A DNA stretch of 64,000 nucleotides from Bacillota bacterium (GTDB lineage Bacteria > Bacillota > Clostridia > Christensenellales > SZUA-584). A program made the position numbers and the translations under genes. The notes beneath the pieces are model-generated. The model had not been told where the DNA came from. It ran no database searches and saw only the letters and a program-made list of their open reading frames with translations. The stretch is taken from assembly GCA_023410595.1 (NCBI GenBank), contig JAEYPO010000019.1, positions 5,076-69,075 on the forward strand. Reading direction: 5' to 3'. Below are positions 49,487 through 56,852 of this stretch, one piece after another. Position 1 is the first letter of the stretch. Each line of letters opens with the position of its first letter.

Positions 49487-51607
49487 TCATCCGCCCGTCT
49501 GGCCGAATTCTACCTTTACCTCCGTACCCTCGGGCACGAGCGTGTTTGCGGCAGGGTCCTGATAGGACGCAGTCCCCTGCCCCGCTCCTATCATGAGCTT
49601 GAGCTTGCATTCTTGCAATGCCTGCCCTGCTTCCATTATACTCTTTCCGCTTAGGTCAGGCACGACGACCATGCCTTCCGTCTGGTCAGGCGCGACCGGC
49701 GTATCCATTGTCAGCAGCACCGTAGTGCCCTTGGGCATTGTTACCTGCGGAGCGGGCAGTTGTTCTTTCACCATTCCAGTTCCGGACGCGATGTAATCAA
49801 GGCCGACAGCCGCAAGCGCGGCGGACGCTGCCGCTTCGTCCATGCCTGCTACGTCGGGTACGACAACCTCCTCAGGCTGCGGCGACGTGCCGTAATCCGG
49901 CTGTATGCCCATATACTGCAGTGATTCCTGCAGCACTTTCTTAACGTAGGGCGCGGCGACGACGCTGCCGAAATCAACCGCGACGGAGGGTTCGTCGACT
50001 ATTATAAGCACTGCAATCTGCGGGTCGTCTGCGGGCGCGAACCCTACGAACGATGCTATATGCTTGCCTGTCATCACCTGATGGTTTTCGTCGTACTTCT
50101 GCGCTGTGCCCGTTTTTCCGCCTACCCTGTATCCCGGTATATAGCAGTTTTTGCCGCTGCCCTGGCTCACAACAGTCTCGAGTATGTCGCGCATAGTGGC
50201 CGACGTCTGCTCGCTTATAGGCTGAGAGACAACTACGGGGTCGAACTTTTTAATGATGTTTCCGTCGTTGTCTTCTATATCTTTTACTAAAGAAGGCTGG
50301 TATAAAAAACCACCGTTCACCACTGCACTGACTGAGGAGATCAATTGCAGTGGCGTAACGGCTATAGATTGCCCGAACGCGATTCGAGCGAGGTCACGAT
50401 TTGTAACATATTTTTCCGCCATGACGATACCGTTCTGGTCGGCAGGGAATGTGATGCCCGTGTTTTGCCCAAAACCAAACTTGTATATGTAATCGTAGAA
50501 CGTTTCCGTTCCCATGTTGAGTCCCATTTGCATGAACGCCACGTTGCAGGAATTCTGCACCGCCTGATAAAGCGTCTGATGCCCATGCCCCCGGGGGTAT
50601 CTCCAGCACTTTATCATCTGCCCGTCCACTATCTTGCTGCCCGGGCAGTCGAATGTAATGTCGGTGCTGATAGCATTGCTGTCCAGCGCCGACGCGCATG
50701 TTACTACCTTGAATGTCGAGCCGGGCTCGTAAACGTCCGTTATTATCCTGTTGCGCGAGAGCTCGTTGAGCTTTGCTATATCGTCTCTCGGCGGGTCGTT
50801 GAGGTCATAGTCCGGTATATTGGCGATACCTAATATATTGCCGGTCTTAGGGTCCATCGCTATGCCGCACGCGCTTTTGGCGTTCTGCTGGTAGTACGCT
50901 TCCTCGCACGCCTGCTCAAGATAGCTCTGTATGACTTCGTTTATCGTCAGCCTTACGTTATAGCCGTCGATGGCGCTTATGTATTGCTGCTGCCCCAAGG
51001 CTATCGACTGTCCGTTGCTGTCCGTTTCGGATATGATCTTGCCGTCCTGCCCCGCAAGATATTTTTCAAAATACGCCTCCAGCCCTTCCTGTCCTACGCC
51101 GTCCACCGTGGTAAAGCCCAAGGTCTGCGTCAAAAACGAGCTGTTTGTATAGTACCGCTTCACGTCTACTGCAAAGTATACGCCCGGAAGGTTCAGCTTG
51201 CGCAAGCTGTCGGCCGTATCGTTCGACACCTGCCTTGCGAGCCATACTTCCGACTTTTTCGTCGTCGCTTTTGTGCGTATCGTTTCCTCGGCCAGCCCCA
51301 GCTTTTCGGACAGCACGCTCACTATCATGTCTAGGCTGCCGCTGTTCTTTATCTCCACAGGCCTTAATACCACAGTCTGCGCGGTGGCGCTCCTTGCGAG
51401 CACCGCGCCGCTAGTATCGAGTATATCCCCTCTTTTGGCCGAGACTGTAAGATCACTTGTCTGCTGTATGAGCGCCTTTTCGCGAAGGAAGTCGCCCTGC
51501 GCGAATACTATTACTGCCAGCCTTAGCGACAGCGCCGTAAACGCTATTACTACCGCCGCCATTAAGAAAAGAAGCCTTTTTTTTGATTTAAGTGTCGGTA
51601 ATTTCAT
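49487..51607 (-). CDS. Class B penicillin-binding protein with two PASTA domains (PBP2B/SpoVD type)
   Basis: The 706-residue transpeptidase cross-links septal or spore peptidoglycan with FtsW/SpoVE. It has an N-terminal anchor (about 10-33), a dimerisation domain, and a transpeptidase domain with the nucleophile in GSTFKVVT, then SCNVAFMQ and GKTGTAQKY. Two PASTA domains follow (about 570-635 and 640-706, starting VVVPDVAGMD and VVVPDLSGKS). It is the only transpeptidase in the cluster, so it is either the division enzyme (ftsI/pbpB), the sporulation enzyme (spoVD) or both. Confidence 0.94.
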   Translation of the reverse strand: MKLPTLKSKKRLLFLMAAVVIAFTALSLRLAVIVFAQGDFLREKALIQQTSDLTVSAKRGDILDTSGAVLARSATAQTVVLRPVEIKNSGSLDMIVSVLSEKLGLAEETIRTKATTKKSEVWLARQVSNDTADSLRKLNLPGVYFAVDVKRYYTNSSFLTQTLGFTTVDGVGQEGLEAYFEKYLAGQDGKIISETDSNGQSIALGQQQYISAIDGYNVRLTINEVIQSYLEQACEEAYYQQNAKSACGIAMDPKTGNILGIANIPDYDLNDPPRDDIAKLNELSRNRIITDVYEPGSTFKVVTCASALDSNAISTDITFDCPGSKIVDGQMIKCWRYPRGHGHQTLYQAVQNSCNVAFMQMGLNMGTETFYDYIYKFGFGQNTGITFPADQNGIVMAEKYVTNRDLARIAFGQSIAVTPLQLISSVSAVVNGGFLYQPSLVKDIEDNDGNIIKKFDPVVVSQPISEQTSATMRDILETVVSQGSGKNCYIPGYRVGGKTGTAQKYDENHQVMTGKHIASFVGFAPADDPQIAVLIIVDEPSVAVDFGSVVAAPYVKKVLQESLQYMGIQPDYGTSPQPEEVVVPDVAGMDEAAASAALAAVGLDYIASGTGMVKEQLPAPQVTMPKGTTVLLTMDTPVAPDQTEGMVVVPDLSGKSIMEAGQALQECKLKLMIGAGQGTASYQDPAANTLVPEGTEVKVEFGQTGG

Positions 51608-51635
51608 GCGGCCTCCTTTCCTGCTGCAAAATTTA

Positions 51636-52304
51636 TCAACTCATATTGATCGGTACTTTCTGGCTTTCGTCGGGATATGTCATACCGAGTACGTTTATAG
51701 CCGTATTACGTACGTTTTCAATATTATCCTGCAGCTCCATATCAACCTTGAGCTGCTCTATCTTTACCTGCATGTCGTTTATGCTGTTCTTCAGCTTGTT
51801 ATTCTCCGAGCCTATGGCGCTTACGGCCGCGTATCTCGATATCAGCAGCGACAGTGCGCAGAACACCACGAATACTACGAAAATTGTGGACGCTACGCTG
51901 ACGCGCACATGCTTTGCCTGCTTTGAAGCCGCCGCTTTGCGCACGCTTTGCTTTGCCGCTGTGTTTATGCGGACTACGGCGCTGTTTTTCGGCGCCGCGC
52001 CGCCGTGGGCGGTTTTTTTCGGTGCTTTGGCGCTGCTGCCGCCTACGCGGACAGGATGCCGTACGCCTAAAGTATCTTTTGCGGATACAGTTCTGTTGCC
52101 CCTTAAAGCAGCGCTTTTATCGGACCCGCTCTTTACGTTACGTGAAGCTGCGCTTCCCGGGGACCCCGCTTTTACACCCCGTGAAGCTGCGCTTCCCGGG
52201 GACCCCGTTCTAATATATGCGACGTTTCCGTCCTTCTTTACTATTCTTTTTCCAGGAGCAGCGGACGACGGACGATATTCAATTTTTCTTTGTACTGCCT
52301 GCAT
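51636..52304 (-). CDS. FtsL-like septum protein with repeat-expanded cytoplasmic tail
   Basis: The position between rsmH and the penicillin-binding protein, one membrane segment (136-156) and a coiled coil (about 160-205, NNKLKNSINDMQVKIEQL) identify an FtsL-type divisome protein. The cytoplasmic tail of about 130 residues is far longer than the usual 20-40 and is basic and Ala/Ser/Gly-rich. Residues 34-72 are three 13-residue repeats (GSPGSAASRGVKA, GSPGSAASRNVKS, GSDKSAALRGNRT) translated from a tandem array of the dispersed palindromic repeat. The start has AGGAGA upstream. The C-terminal outer half is presumed functional. Confidence 0.85.
   Translation of the reverse strand: MQAVQRKIEYRPSSAAPGKRIVKKDGNVAYIRTGSPGSAASRGVKAGSPGSAASRNVKSGSDKSAALRGNRTVSAKDTLGVRHPVRVGGSSAKAPKKTAHGGAAPKNSAVVRINTAAKQSVRKAAASKQAKHVRVSVASTIFVVFVVFCALSLLISRYAAVSAIGSENNKLKNSINDMQVKIEQLKVDMELQDNIENVRNTAINVLGMTYPDESQKVPINMS
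52089..52217. repeat. Three tandem 39-base palindromic repeats inside the FtsL-like gene
   Basis: Period 39 bases, in frame; copies begin at about 52102, 52141 and 52180. The two copies nearest the gene start share CGTGAAGCTGCGCTTCCCGG followed by GGACCCCG, and one begins with TTTACACCCC, matching the family seen elsewhere in intergenic DNA. The third is worn. Confidence 0.9.
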
Positions 52305-52353
52305 TGCTTTCTCCTGTTACATTACCCCGAACGAGCATAAGCTTTAGGGTTTG

Positions 52354-53286
52354 CTATTTTATAGCTTCGAACACGCGCAGCTTAGCGCTTCTCGATCTGC
52401 TGTTAACTTCTATTTCCTCATCCGAGGGCAGTATAGGCTTTCTTGTTATTACCTTTCCGAGGGGCTTTTTTCCGCACACGCATACGGGAAAGCTCTTCGG
52501 ACACTCGCACGGGTCCTCTAATCTTTTAAATTCCTGTTTTACTATCCTGTCTTCGAGGGAATGAAATGTGATGACGGCTATCCGGGCTTTGTTACTCAGT
52601 GCGTTTACGAACACTGAAAGCGCGGTTTTCAGCGCGTCCAGCTCTCCGTTCACTTCTATGCGCAGCGCCTGAAAGCACCTCCGCGCGGGATGAGGCCCAT
52701 CCTTTCGCGCGCCGCTCGGCACCGCCTTTTTAATTACCTCAACGAGATGGCCGGTGGTCTCAATGGGCCGCAGGCGGCGTTCCCTCACAATGAACTCCGC
52801 TATACGGGCGGCCCATCTCTCTTCACCATAATCCAGGAAAATCCGTTCAAGGTCTTGCTGGGAATAGCTGTTCACTACGCCCGCCGCGCATTTTTTATCT
52901 TTTATATTCATGCGCATGTCAAGCCTTGAATCTTGTTTATATGAAAACCCCCTGTTACATTGGTCCAGCTGGAACGACGAGACCCCCAAGTCAAGCACCG
53001 CTCCATCTATACCATCTATATCAAGCATACCGAGTATGCCTTTGATATCCTTGAAATCCTCGTTGATATAAACAACGCTGTCTTCAAACTCTTTAAGCCT
53101 TTCCTTTGCCCTGCCGATGGCGTATTCGTCCTTGTCTATCCCTATTAGCTTTCCGCCCGGCATTATCCTTTTAAGTATAGCCTCCGCATGGCCGCCGCCG
53201 CCCAGCGTACCGTCCACAACAGTCATCCCGGGGCGCAGCTTTAATGCGTCAATCGTTTCTTCAAGAAGTACAGTTTTGTGTTCCAT
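52354..53286 (-). CDS. rsmH: 16S rRNA m4C1402 methyltransferase
   Basis: RsmH (MraW) methylates N4 of C1402 in 16S rRNA. The 310-residue protein has VDGTLGGGGHAEAIL for SAM binding, VLDLGVSSFQLDQCNRGFSY and GARKDGPHPARRCFQALRIEVN. It begins three bases after mraZ. Confidence 0.96.
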   Translation of the reverse strand: MEHKTVLLEETIDALKLRPGMTVVDGTLGGGGHAEAILKRIMPGGKLIGIDKDEYAIGRAKERLKEFEDSVVYINEDFKDIKGILGMLDIDGIDGAVLDLGVSSFQLDQCNRGFSYKQDSRLDMRMNIKDKKCAAGVVNSYSQQDLERIFLDYGEERWAARIAEFIVRERRLRPIETTGHLVEVIKKAVPSGARKDGPHPARRCFQALRIEVNGELDALKTALSVFVNALSNKARIAVITFHSLEDRIVKQEFKRLEDPCECPKSFPVCVCGKKPLGKVITRKPILPSDEEIEVNSRSRSAKLRVFEAIK

Positions 53287-53289
53287 TCG

Positions 53290-53730
53290 TTATATACCGT
53301 AAGCCGCGAGCCCCGCCATTACATTGTTTTCGCTGGCAGGCTCCTCGTTCATGAACTTCTGCCATTTATCTTTCGCCCAAATCTCCACGCGATTTGAGGC
53401 GCCTATCGTCACGACTTCCTTTTCTATTCCGACCTTTTCGCGAAGCAGCTGCGGCAGCAGCACCCTGCCCTGTTTGTCAGGCTCGCACTTGCACGCATTT
53501 GAGGATATCACTCGCACATAGCGCTGTGCTTTTTCGTCCGACTGCGGTACCGCGTTGAGCTTGTCGGTGAACTTAAGCCATTCTTCTTCGGAGTATACGC
53601 TTAAATAGCTGTCGGAAAGACACGTGATATAAAACGGTTCGCCAAGCTCCGCCCTCATCTTCGACGGAACCGCGAGCCTGCCTTTTTCATCTACGTTATG
53701 TACGTATGTCCCTATCAGCGAGCCTTTCAC
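53290..53730 (-). CDS. mraZ: Transcriptional regulator MraZ
   Basis: MraZ is the DNA-binding repressor of the division cluster. It has two SpoVT/AbrB-like halves: IGTYVHNVDEKGRLAVPSKMR and SNACKCEPDKQGRVLLPQLLREK, each with the DxKGR/DxQGR motif. I set the start at the GTG at 53730 (MKGSLIGTYV, 146 residues) because GGGGGA lies four bases upstream; a TTG at 53742 is the alternative. A row of MraZ boxes lies about 115 bases upstream. Confidence 0.93.
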   Translation of the reverse strand: MKGSLIGTYVHNVDEKGRLAVPSKMRAELGEPFYITCLSDSYLSVYSEEEWLKFTDKLNAVPQSDEKAQRYVRVISSNACKCEPDKQGRVLLPQLLREKVGIEKEVVTIGASNRVEIWAKDKWQKFMNEEPASENNVMAGLAAYGI

Positions 53731-53844
53731 TGTTTCCCCCAAACTTACCCTTATGCCGCTTGCAATTATCTTCCGCCTTCTCAGCCGCGGAATCTGCTTT
53801 GCAGGGAAGCGGTGCTACTTTTCACCCTAATGTAGTTCCTCTTC

Positions 53845-53869
53845 TCCATACTTACCCACTTTTCCCCAC
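53845..53869 (-). promoter_or_regulatory. MraZ boxes
   Basis: On the minus strand GTGGG-N5-GTGGG-N5-ATGGA: three copies with a 10-base period, the pattern bound by MraZ in other bacteria. It indicates autoregulation of the division cluster. Confidence 0.82.
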
Positions 53870-54068
53870 TCATAAACATATTCGTGGTCTGTTTAATAAA
53901 TCCTTCTAAAAAAACAAAAGGATTTTATAAAAATTAAAAAATATGTATATATTAAAAAGAGCCCTACTACATATGGTATCGAATAAACATTCGGCGAAAG
54001 CTTGTTCGTAGTATGCCTGTAACGGCAGTCATTCATGCATATTTTTCTGTATATTATGTATTAAGTTT

Positions 54069-54091
54069 AAAAACCGGGGAGGCGGCCCCGG
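54069..54091 (-). terminator. Terminator-like hairpin of unassigned transcript
   Basis: On the minus strand CCGGGG-CCGCCT-CCCCGG followed by TTTTT. It lies about 110 bases beyond the terminator of the small gene, so it may end a short RNA or act as a backup. Confidence 0.5.
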
Positions 54092-54204
54092 CGCCGGACG
54101 CGCGCAGCAAAAATACCGCCATATAACAAACTTCCGGCGGAGAAGCCAGCACGTAATTTTTAAAAAACAAATACTAAATAAAAGGTTATAAGCTCCGTCT
54201 GGTT

Positions 54205-54239
54205 AAAAAACAGAGCCTGCACCAAAAGCACAGGCCCTG
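54205..54239 (-). terminator. Intrinsic terminator after the small gene
   Basis: On the minus strand CAGGGCCTGTGC pairs with GTGCAGGCTCTG (12-base stem with wobbles) around a TTTTG loop, followed by TTTTTT. It begins nine bases after the stop of the 49-codon gene. Confidence 0.9.
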
Positions 54240-54247
54240 ACGGTTAT

Positions 54248-54397
54248 TTACTTTTTCACCTTTGCCTTCCCCGTTTTTGCCTTGCCCTGTATCTCGGGCA
54301 CCGGCCTTGCCGCGTTCCTTTGTAAGTTTTGCGCAGCTTCGCCCTCCGTGCCGTGCGGCGCCTCGGGGTCGGGGCGGCGCATTCCTGCCTTTGCCAT
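54248..54397 (-). CDS. Small basic protein of 49 residues, unknown function
   Basis: A short frame starting MAKAGMRRPDPEAPHG and ending KAKTGKAKVKK. It is supported by a perfect GGAGG six bases upstream of its ATG, its place 72 bases after the acyl-CoA ligase, and a strong terminator right after the stop. It is rich in Ala, Lys, Arg and Pro with no membrane segment. An overlapping frame starting at 54401 would place the ribosome site too close. I do not recognise a family with certainty; similar small clostridial proteins seem to exist, which I cannot check here. Confidence 0.65.
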   Translation of the reverse strand: MAKAGMRRPDPEAPHGTEGEAAQNLQRNAARPVPEIQGKAKTGKAKVKK

Positions 54398-54469
54398 ACA
54401 TGCCTCCTGTTTTTATATTGCCGTTCTTATTATCTGCAAAGGCATGCCGGCATATCAGCGCATCGTTTA

Positions 54470-56146
54470 CTATTTCTCCTGATGGTCGCGCGAACGTATT
54501 ACATTGCGCTGTATCTTGTCGCTTATCGTCTTGGGCAGAGCGTCCACAAACTCGACTATACGCGGGTATTTATAAGGAGCGGTCGTCCTTTTCACGTGGT
54601 TCTGCAGCTGCTTCTTAAGCTCCTCACTCGCTGTATAGCCTTTGGCGAGTACTATCGTCGCCTTGACGACCTGCCCGCGTACCGGGTCGGGCGCGGCCGT
54701 AACAGCGCATTCAAGCACGCTTGGGTGCTCTAGCAGCACGCTTTCCACCTCGAACGGCCCTATGCGGTAGCCCGAGCATTTTATAACGTCGTCGCTTCTG
54801 CCCACAAACCAGTAATAGCCGTCCGCGTCGCGCCACGCCATGTCTCCCGTATTGTATATGCCGTTGTTCCACGCCTTGCGCATGGCGCTTTCGTCCTTCC
54901 AGTATTCCCTGAACAGCCCCAGAGGGTGCTGCTTGTCGGTATCGCGCACAACTATGGAGCCGACTATGCCGTCCTCGCAGCTGGCGCCGTCCGCGTCAAT
55001 AAGGTCGATGTTATAAAGAGGCGACGGCTTGCCCATCGAGCCGGGCCTTATGTCCACCCACGGAAAGTTAGCGAGCAGCACCGACGATTCAGTCTGTCCG
55101 AAGCCTTCGTAGACCTTAAGTCCCGTCAAATCGCCTATTTTTTTGTATACTTCCGGGTTGAGCGGCTCCCCCGCGAGGCTGGCGTGCTGTATAAAGCTTA
55201 AGTCATAGTCCGAGAGATCTTCCTTTATAAGATATCTGTATATCGTCGCGGGCGCGCAGAACGTCGTCGGGCGTATGCGCAGCACAGCCTCGAGCAGCGA
55301 ATGCGGGACGAACTTCTGCGTATCGTATGCGCCTATAGCCGCGCCGCATATCCACTGGCCGAATATCTTACCCCACGCGAACTTCGCCCATCCGGAGTCC
55401 GTCTGCGTCATGTGTATATGGTCGTCCTGCACGCACTGCCAGTACTTCGCGGTGACGATATGGCCGAGCGGGAACACGAAATCGTGCAGCACCATTTTGG
55501 GCCAGCCTGTCGTGCCGGAAGAAAAGTATACGAGCATAGGGTCTGTATTGCGCGTCGCGGCCTCTCCCGCCGGTCGCGCGAACAGAGGGCTTGCTTCGCT
55601 CACTTCGCGGCGGAAATCCGCAAAGCCTTCGGGTATATCGTCACCAACGGCCATCAGCATCGGCCTGTTTTCGCATTCAGGCAGCGCTCCCTTGATATGC
55701 CCTATTATCTCCGCCTCGTCCACGCAGACGAGCATCTTTACGCCCGCGGTATTGCAGCGGTACGAAATGTCCTTGGGCGTCAGCTGGTAGCTTGCCGGTA
55801 TGCAGACAGCGCCTATCTTCATGAGCGCAGTCATGCAAACCCACACCTCGGGGCGCTGGCGCAGTATCAGCATCACTACGTCGCCCTTTTTTATGCCGCG
55901 CGAAAGAAACACGTTAGCCGCGCGGCCGCTTAAGTTCTTGATATCCGTAAACGTAAAACGCTTCATATCGCCCGAGTCGTTCGTCCATACGAGCGCGAGC
56001 TTTTCCGGTTGTATCCTTGCCCATTCGTCCACGATATCGTAAGCGAAGTTAAAGTTTTCGGGCACGTTGCAGCGATAGTTCTGCTTTAAGTCCTCGTACG
56101 AATCGAAATCTATGCGGGGACAGTATCTTTTCAAGAGTTCGCTCAT
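54470..56146 (-). CDS. Acyl-CoA synthetase (AMP-binding, medium-chain type)
   Basis: The 558-residue protein activates a carboxylic acid to its CoA ester by way of acyl-AMP. Motifs: P-loop VYFSSGTTGWPKMV (about 210-223), VYEGFGQTESSVL, GDMAWRDADGYYWFVGRSDDVIKCSGYRIGPFEVE and the terminal lysine in LPKTISDKIQRNVIR. Overall it resembles the acyl-CoA synthetases of the ACSM/MACS group. It follows an XRE-cupin regulator by ten bases, a common pairing in Clostridia and methanogens. The acid used is unknown; acetate, branched or aromatic acids are possible. Confidence 0.9.
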   Translation of the reverse strand: MSELLKRYCPRIDFDSYEDLKQNYRCNVPENFNFAYDIVDEWARIQPEKLALVWTNDSGDMKRFTFTDIKNLSGRAANVFLSRGIKKGDVVMLILRQRPEVWVCMTALMKIGAVCIPASYQLTPKDISYRCNTAGVKMLVCVDEAEIIGHIKGALPECENRPMLMAVGDDIPEGFADFRREVSEASPLFARPAGEAATRNTDPMLVYFSSGTTGWPKMVLHDFVFPLGHIVTAKYWQCVQDDHIHMTQTDSGWAKFAWGKIFGQWICGAAIGAYDTQKFVPHSLLEAVLRIRPTTFCAPATIYRYLIKEDLSDYDLSFIQHASLAGEPLNPEVYKKIGDLTGLKVYEGFGQTESSVLLANFPWVDIRPGSMGKPSPLYNIDLIDADGASCEDGIVGSIVVRDTDKQHPLGLFREYWKDESAMRKAWNNGIYNTGDMAWRDADGYYWFVGRSDDVIKCSGYRIGPFEVESVLLEHPSVLECAVTAAPDPVRGQVVKATIVLAKGYTASEELKKQLQNHVKRTTAPYKYPRIVEFVDALPKTISDKIQRNVIRSRDHQEK

Positions 56147-56156
56147 AATATTTCTC

Positions 56157-56708
56157 CTAGCTTTCCTTTATAACCGTGAGGAATTTTGCGGTGCCGCCCA
56201 CAGCTGACTGGCCGTGCGGCTGCTTCGGGTCAAAATATATGCTGTCTCCCGCAAAAAGATCGTAGGAATGCTTGCCGAGCGTTACGCGCACGCAGCCCTC
56301 AAGCACGTAGTTAAATTCCTGGCCTCCGTGCACGACGAGCGGCGCGGGGCTGTCCTCCGGCTCGAGCGTAACTAGCAGCGGCTCCATATCGCGGTCCTTG
56401 AAATTGAAAGCAATGCTCGAATATTTGTAGCCGGGGAAGCGCTCTATGTCTATTCCCTTGCCCGCGCGCACTATGCAGTGCTTGTCCATGCGCGGCGACT
56501 CGCCCGTGAGCAGTACGGTCAAATCCGTGCCGAGTATGGACGCTATCTCGTAAAGAACGCTAATCGGTATGTCGAGCGTTCCCTGTTCATACTGCGCGTA
56601 CGTATCTTCGGGTATGCCGATGCGGCGCGCTATATCTCCTGTACTTATATCTAGTATCTCCCGCAGTTCCTTTACGCGGCTGGATATCATAAGCAGGTTT
56701 TCGTTCAT
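56157..56708 (-). CDS. XRE-family regulator with cupin domain
   Basis: The 183-residue protein has an N-terminal helix-turn-helix (about 7-62, LREILDISTGDIARRIGIPEDTYAQYEQG) and a C-terminal cupin (about 110-180, PLVVHGGQEFNYVLEGCVRVTLG and FDPKQPHGQSAV). This class senses a small metabolite in the cupin pocket. The start at 56708 (MNENLLMISSRV) has GGGGAGG nine bases upstream; the longer frame does not. It is probably the regulator of the acyl-CoA synthetase behind it. Confidence 0.9.
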   Translation of the reverse strand: MNENLLMISSRVKELREILDISTGDIARRIGIPEDTYAQYEQGTLDIPISVLYEIASILGTDLTVLLTGESPRMDKHCIVRAGKGIDIERFPGYKYSSIAFNFKDRDMEPLLVTLEPEDSPAPLVVHGGQEFNYVLEGCVRVTLGKHSYDLFAGDSIYFDPKQPHGQSAVGGTAKFLTVIKES

Positions 56709-56772
56709 ATCATAAACCTCCCCGTGTAATCGTTTTTGCATATAACGCATAATAATTCATGTTATTGTATAT

Positions 56773-56819
56773 CAAAAAGCAGCCCGGCGCAACGTACAAT
56801 TTACGCGTGCCGCGGCTGC
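56773..56819 (-). terminator. Intrinsic terminator of the MacAB/two-component operon
   Basis: On the minus strand GCAGCC-G-CGGC... pairs with ...GCCG-GGCTGC over a 20-base loop and is followed by TTTTTG, about 35 bases after the kinase stop. A half copy of the palindromic repeat (TTTACACCCC, near 56829) lies between. Confidence 0.7.
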
Positions 56820-56852
56820 AAATCACCCATTTACACCCCATTTTAAAACGCG

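Larger units (their letters stand above)
53731..54247. other. Intergenic region upstream of mraZ
   Basis: About 500 bases without a gene. It holds the MraZ boxes (53845-53869), an inverted repeat AAATCCTT/AAGGATTT (53898-53925), an AT-rich stretch, a GC-rich terminator-like hairpin (54069-54091) in an unexplained segment, and the terminator of the small gene at 54205-54239. Confidence 0.6.

Noticed and set aside
52089..52217. CRISPR-like tandem repeat
   Set aside because: Repeats are contiguous without spacers, are in frame within the FtsL-like gene and match the dispersed palindromic family.
54186..54401. 71-codon frame overlapping the small gene
   Set aside because: Its ATG is one base from the GGAGG site and it runs through the terminator hairpin; the 49-codon frame fits all signals.
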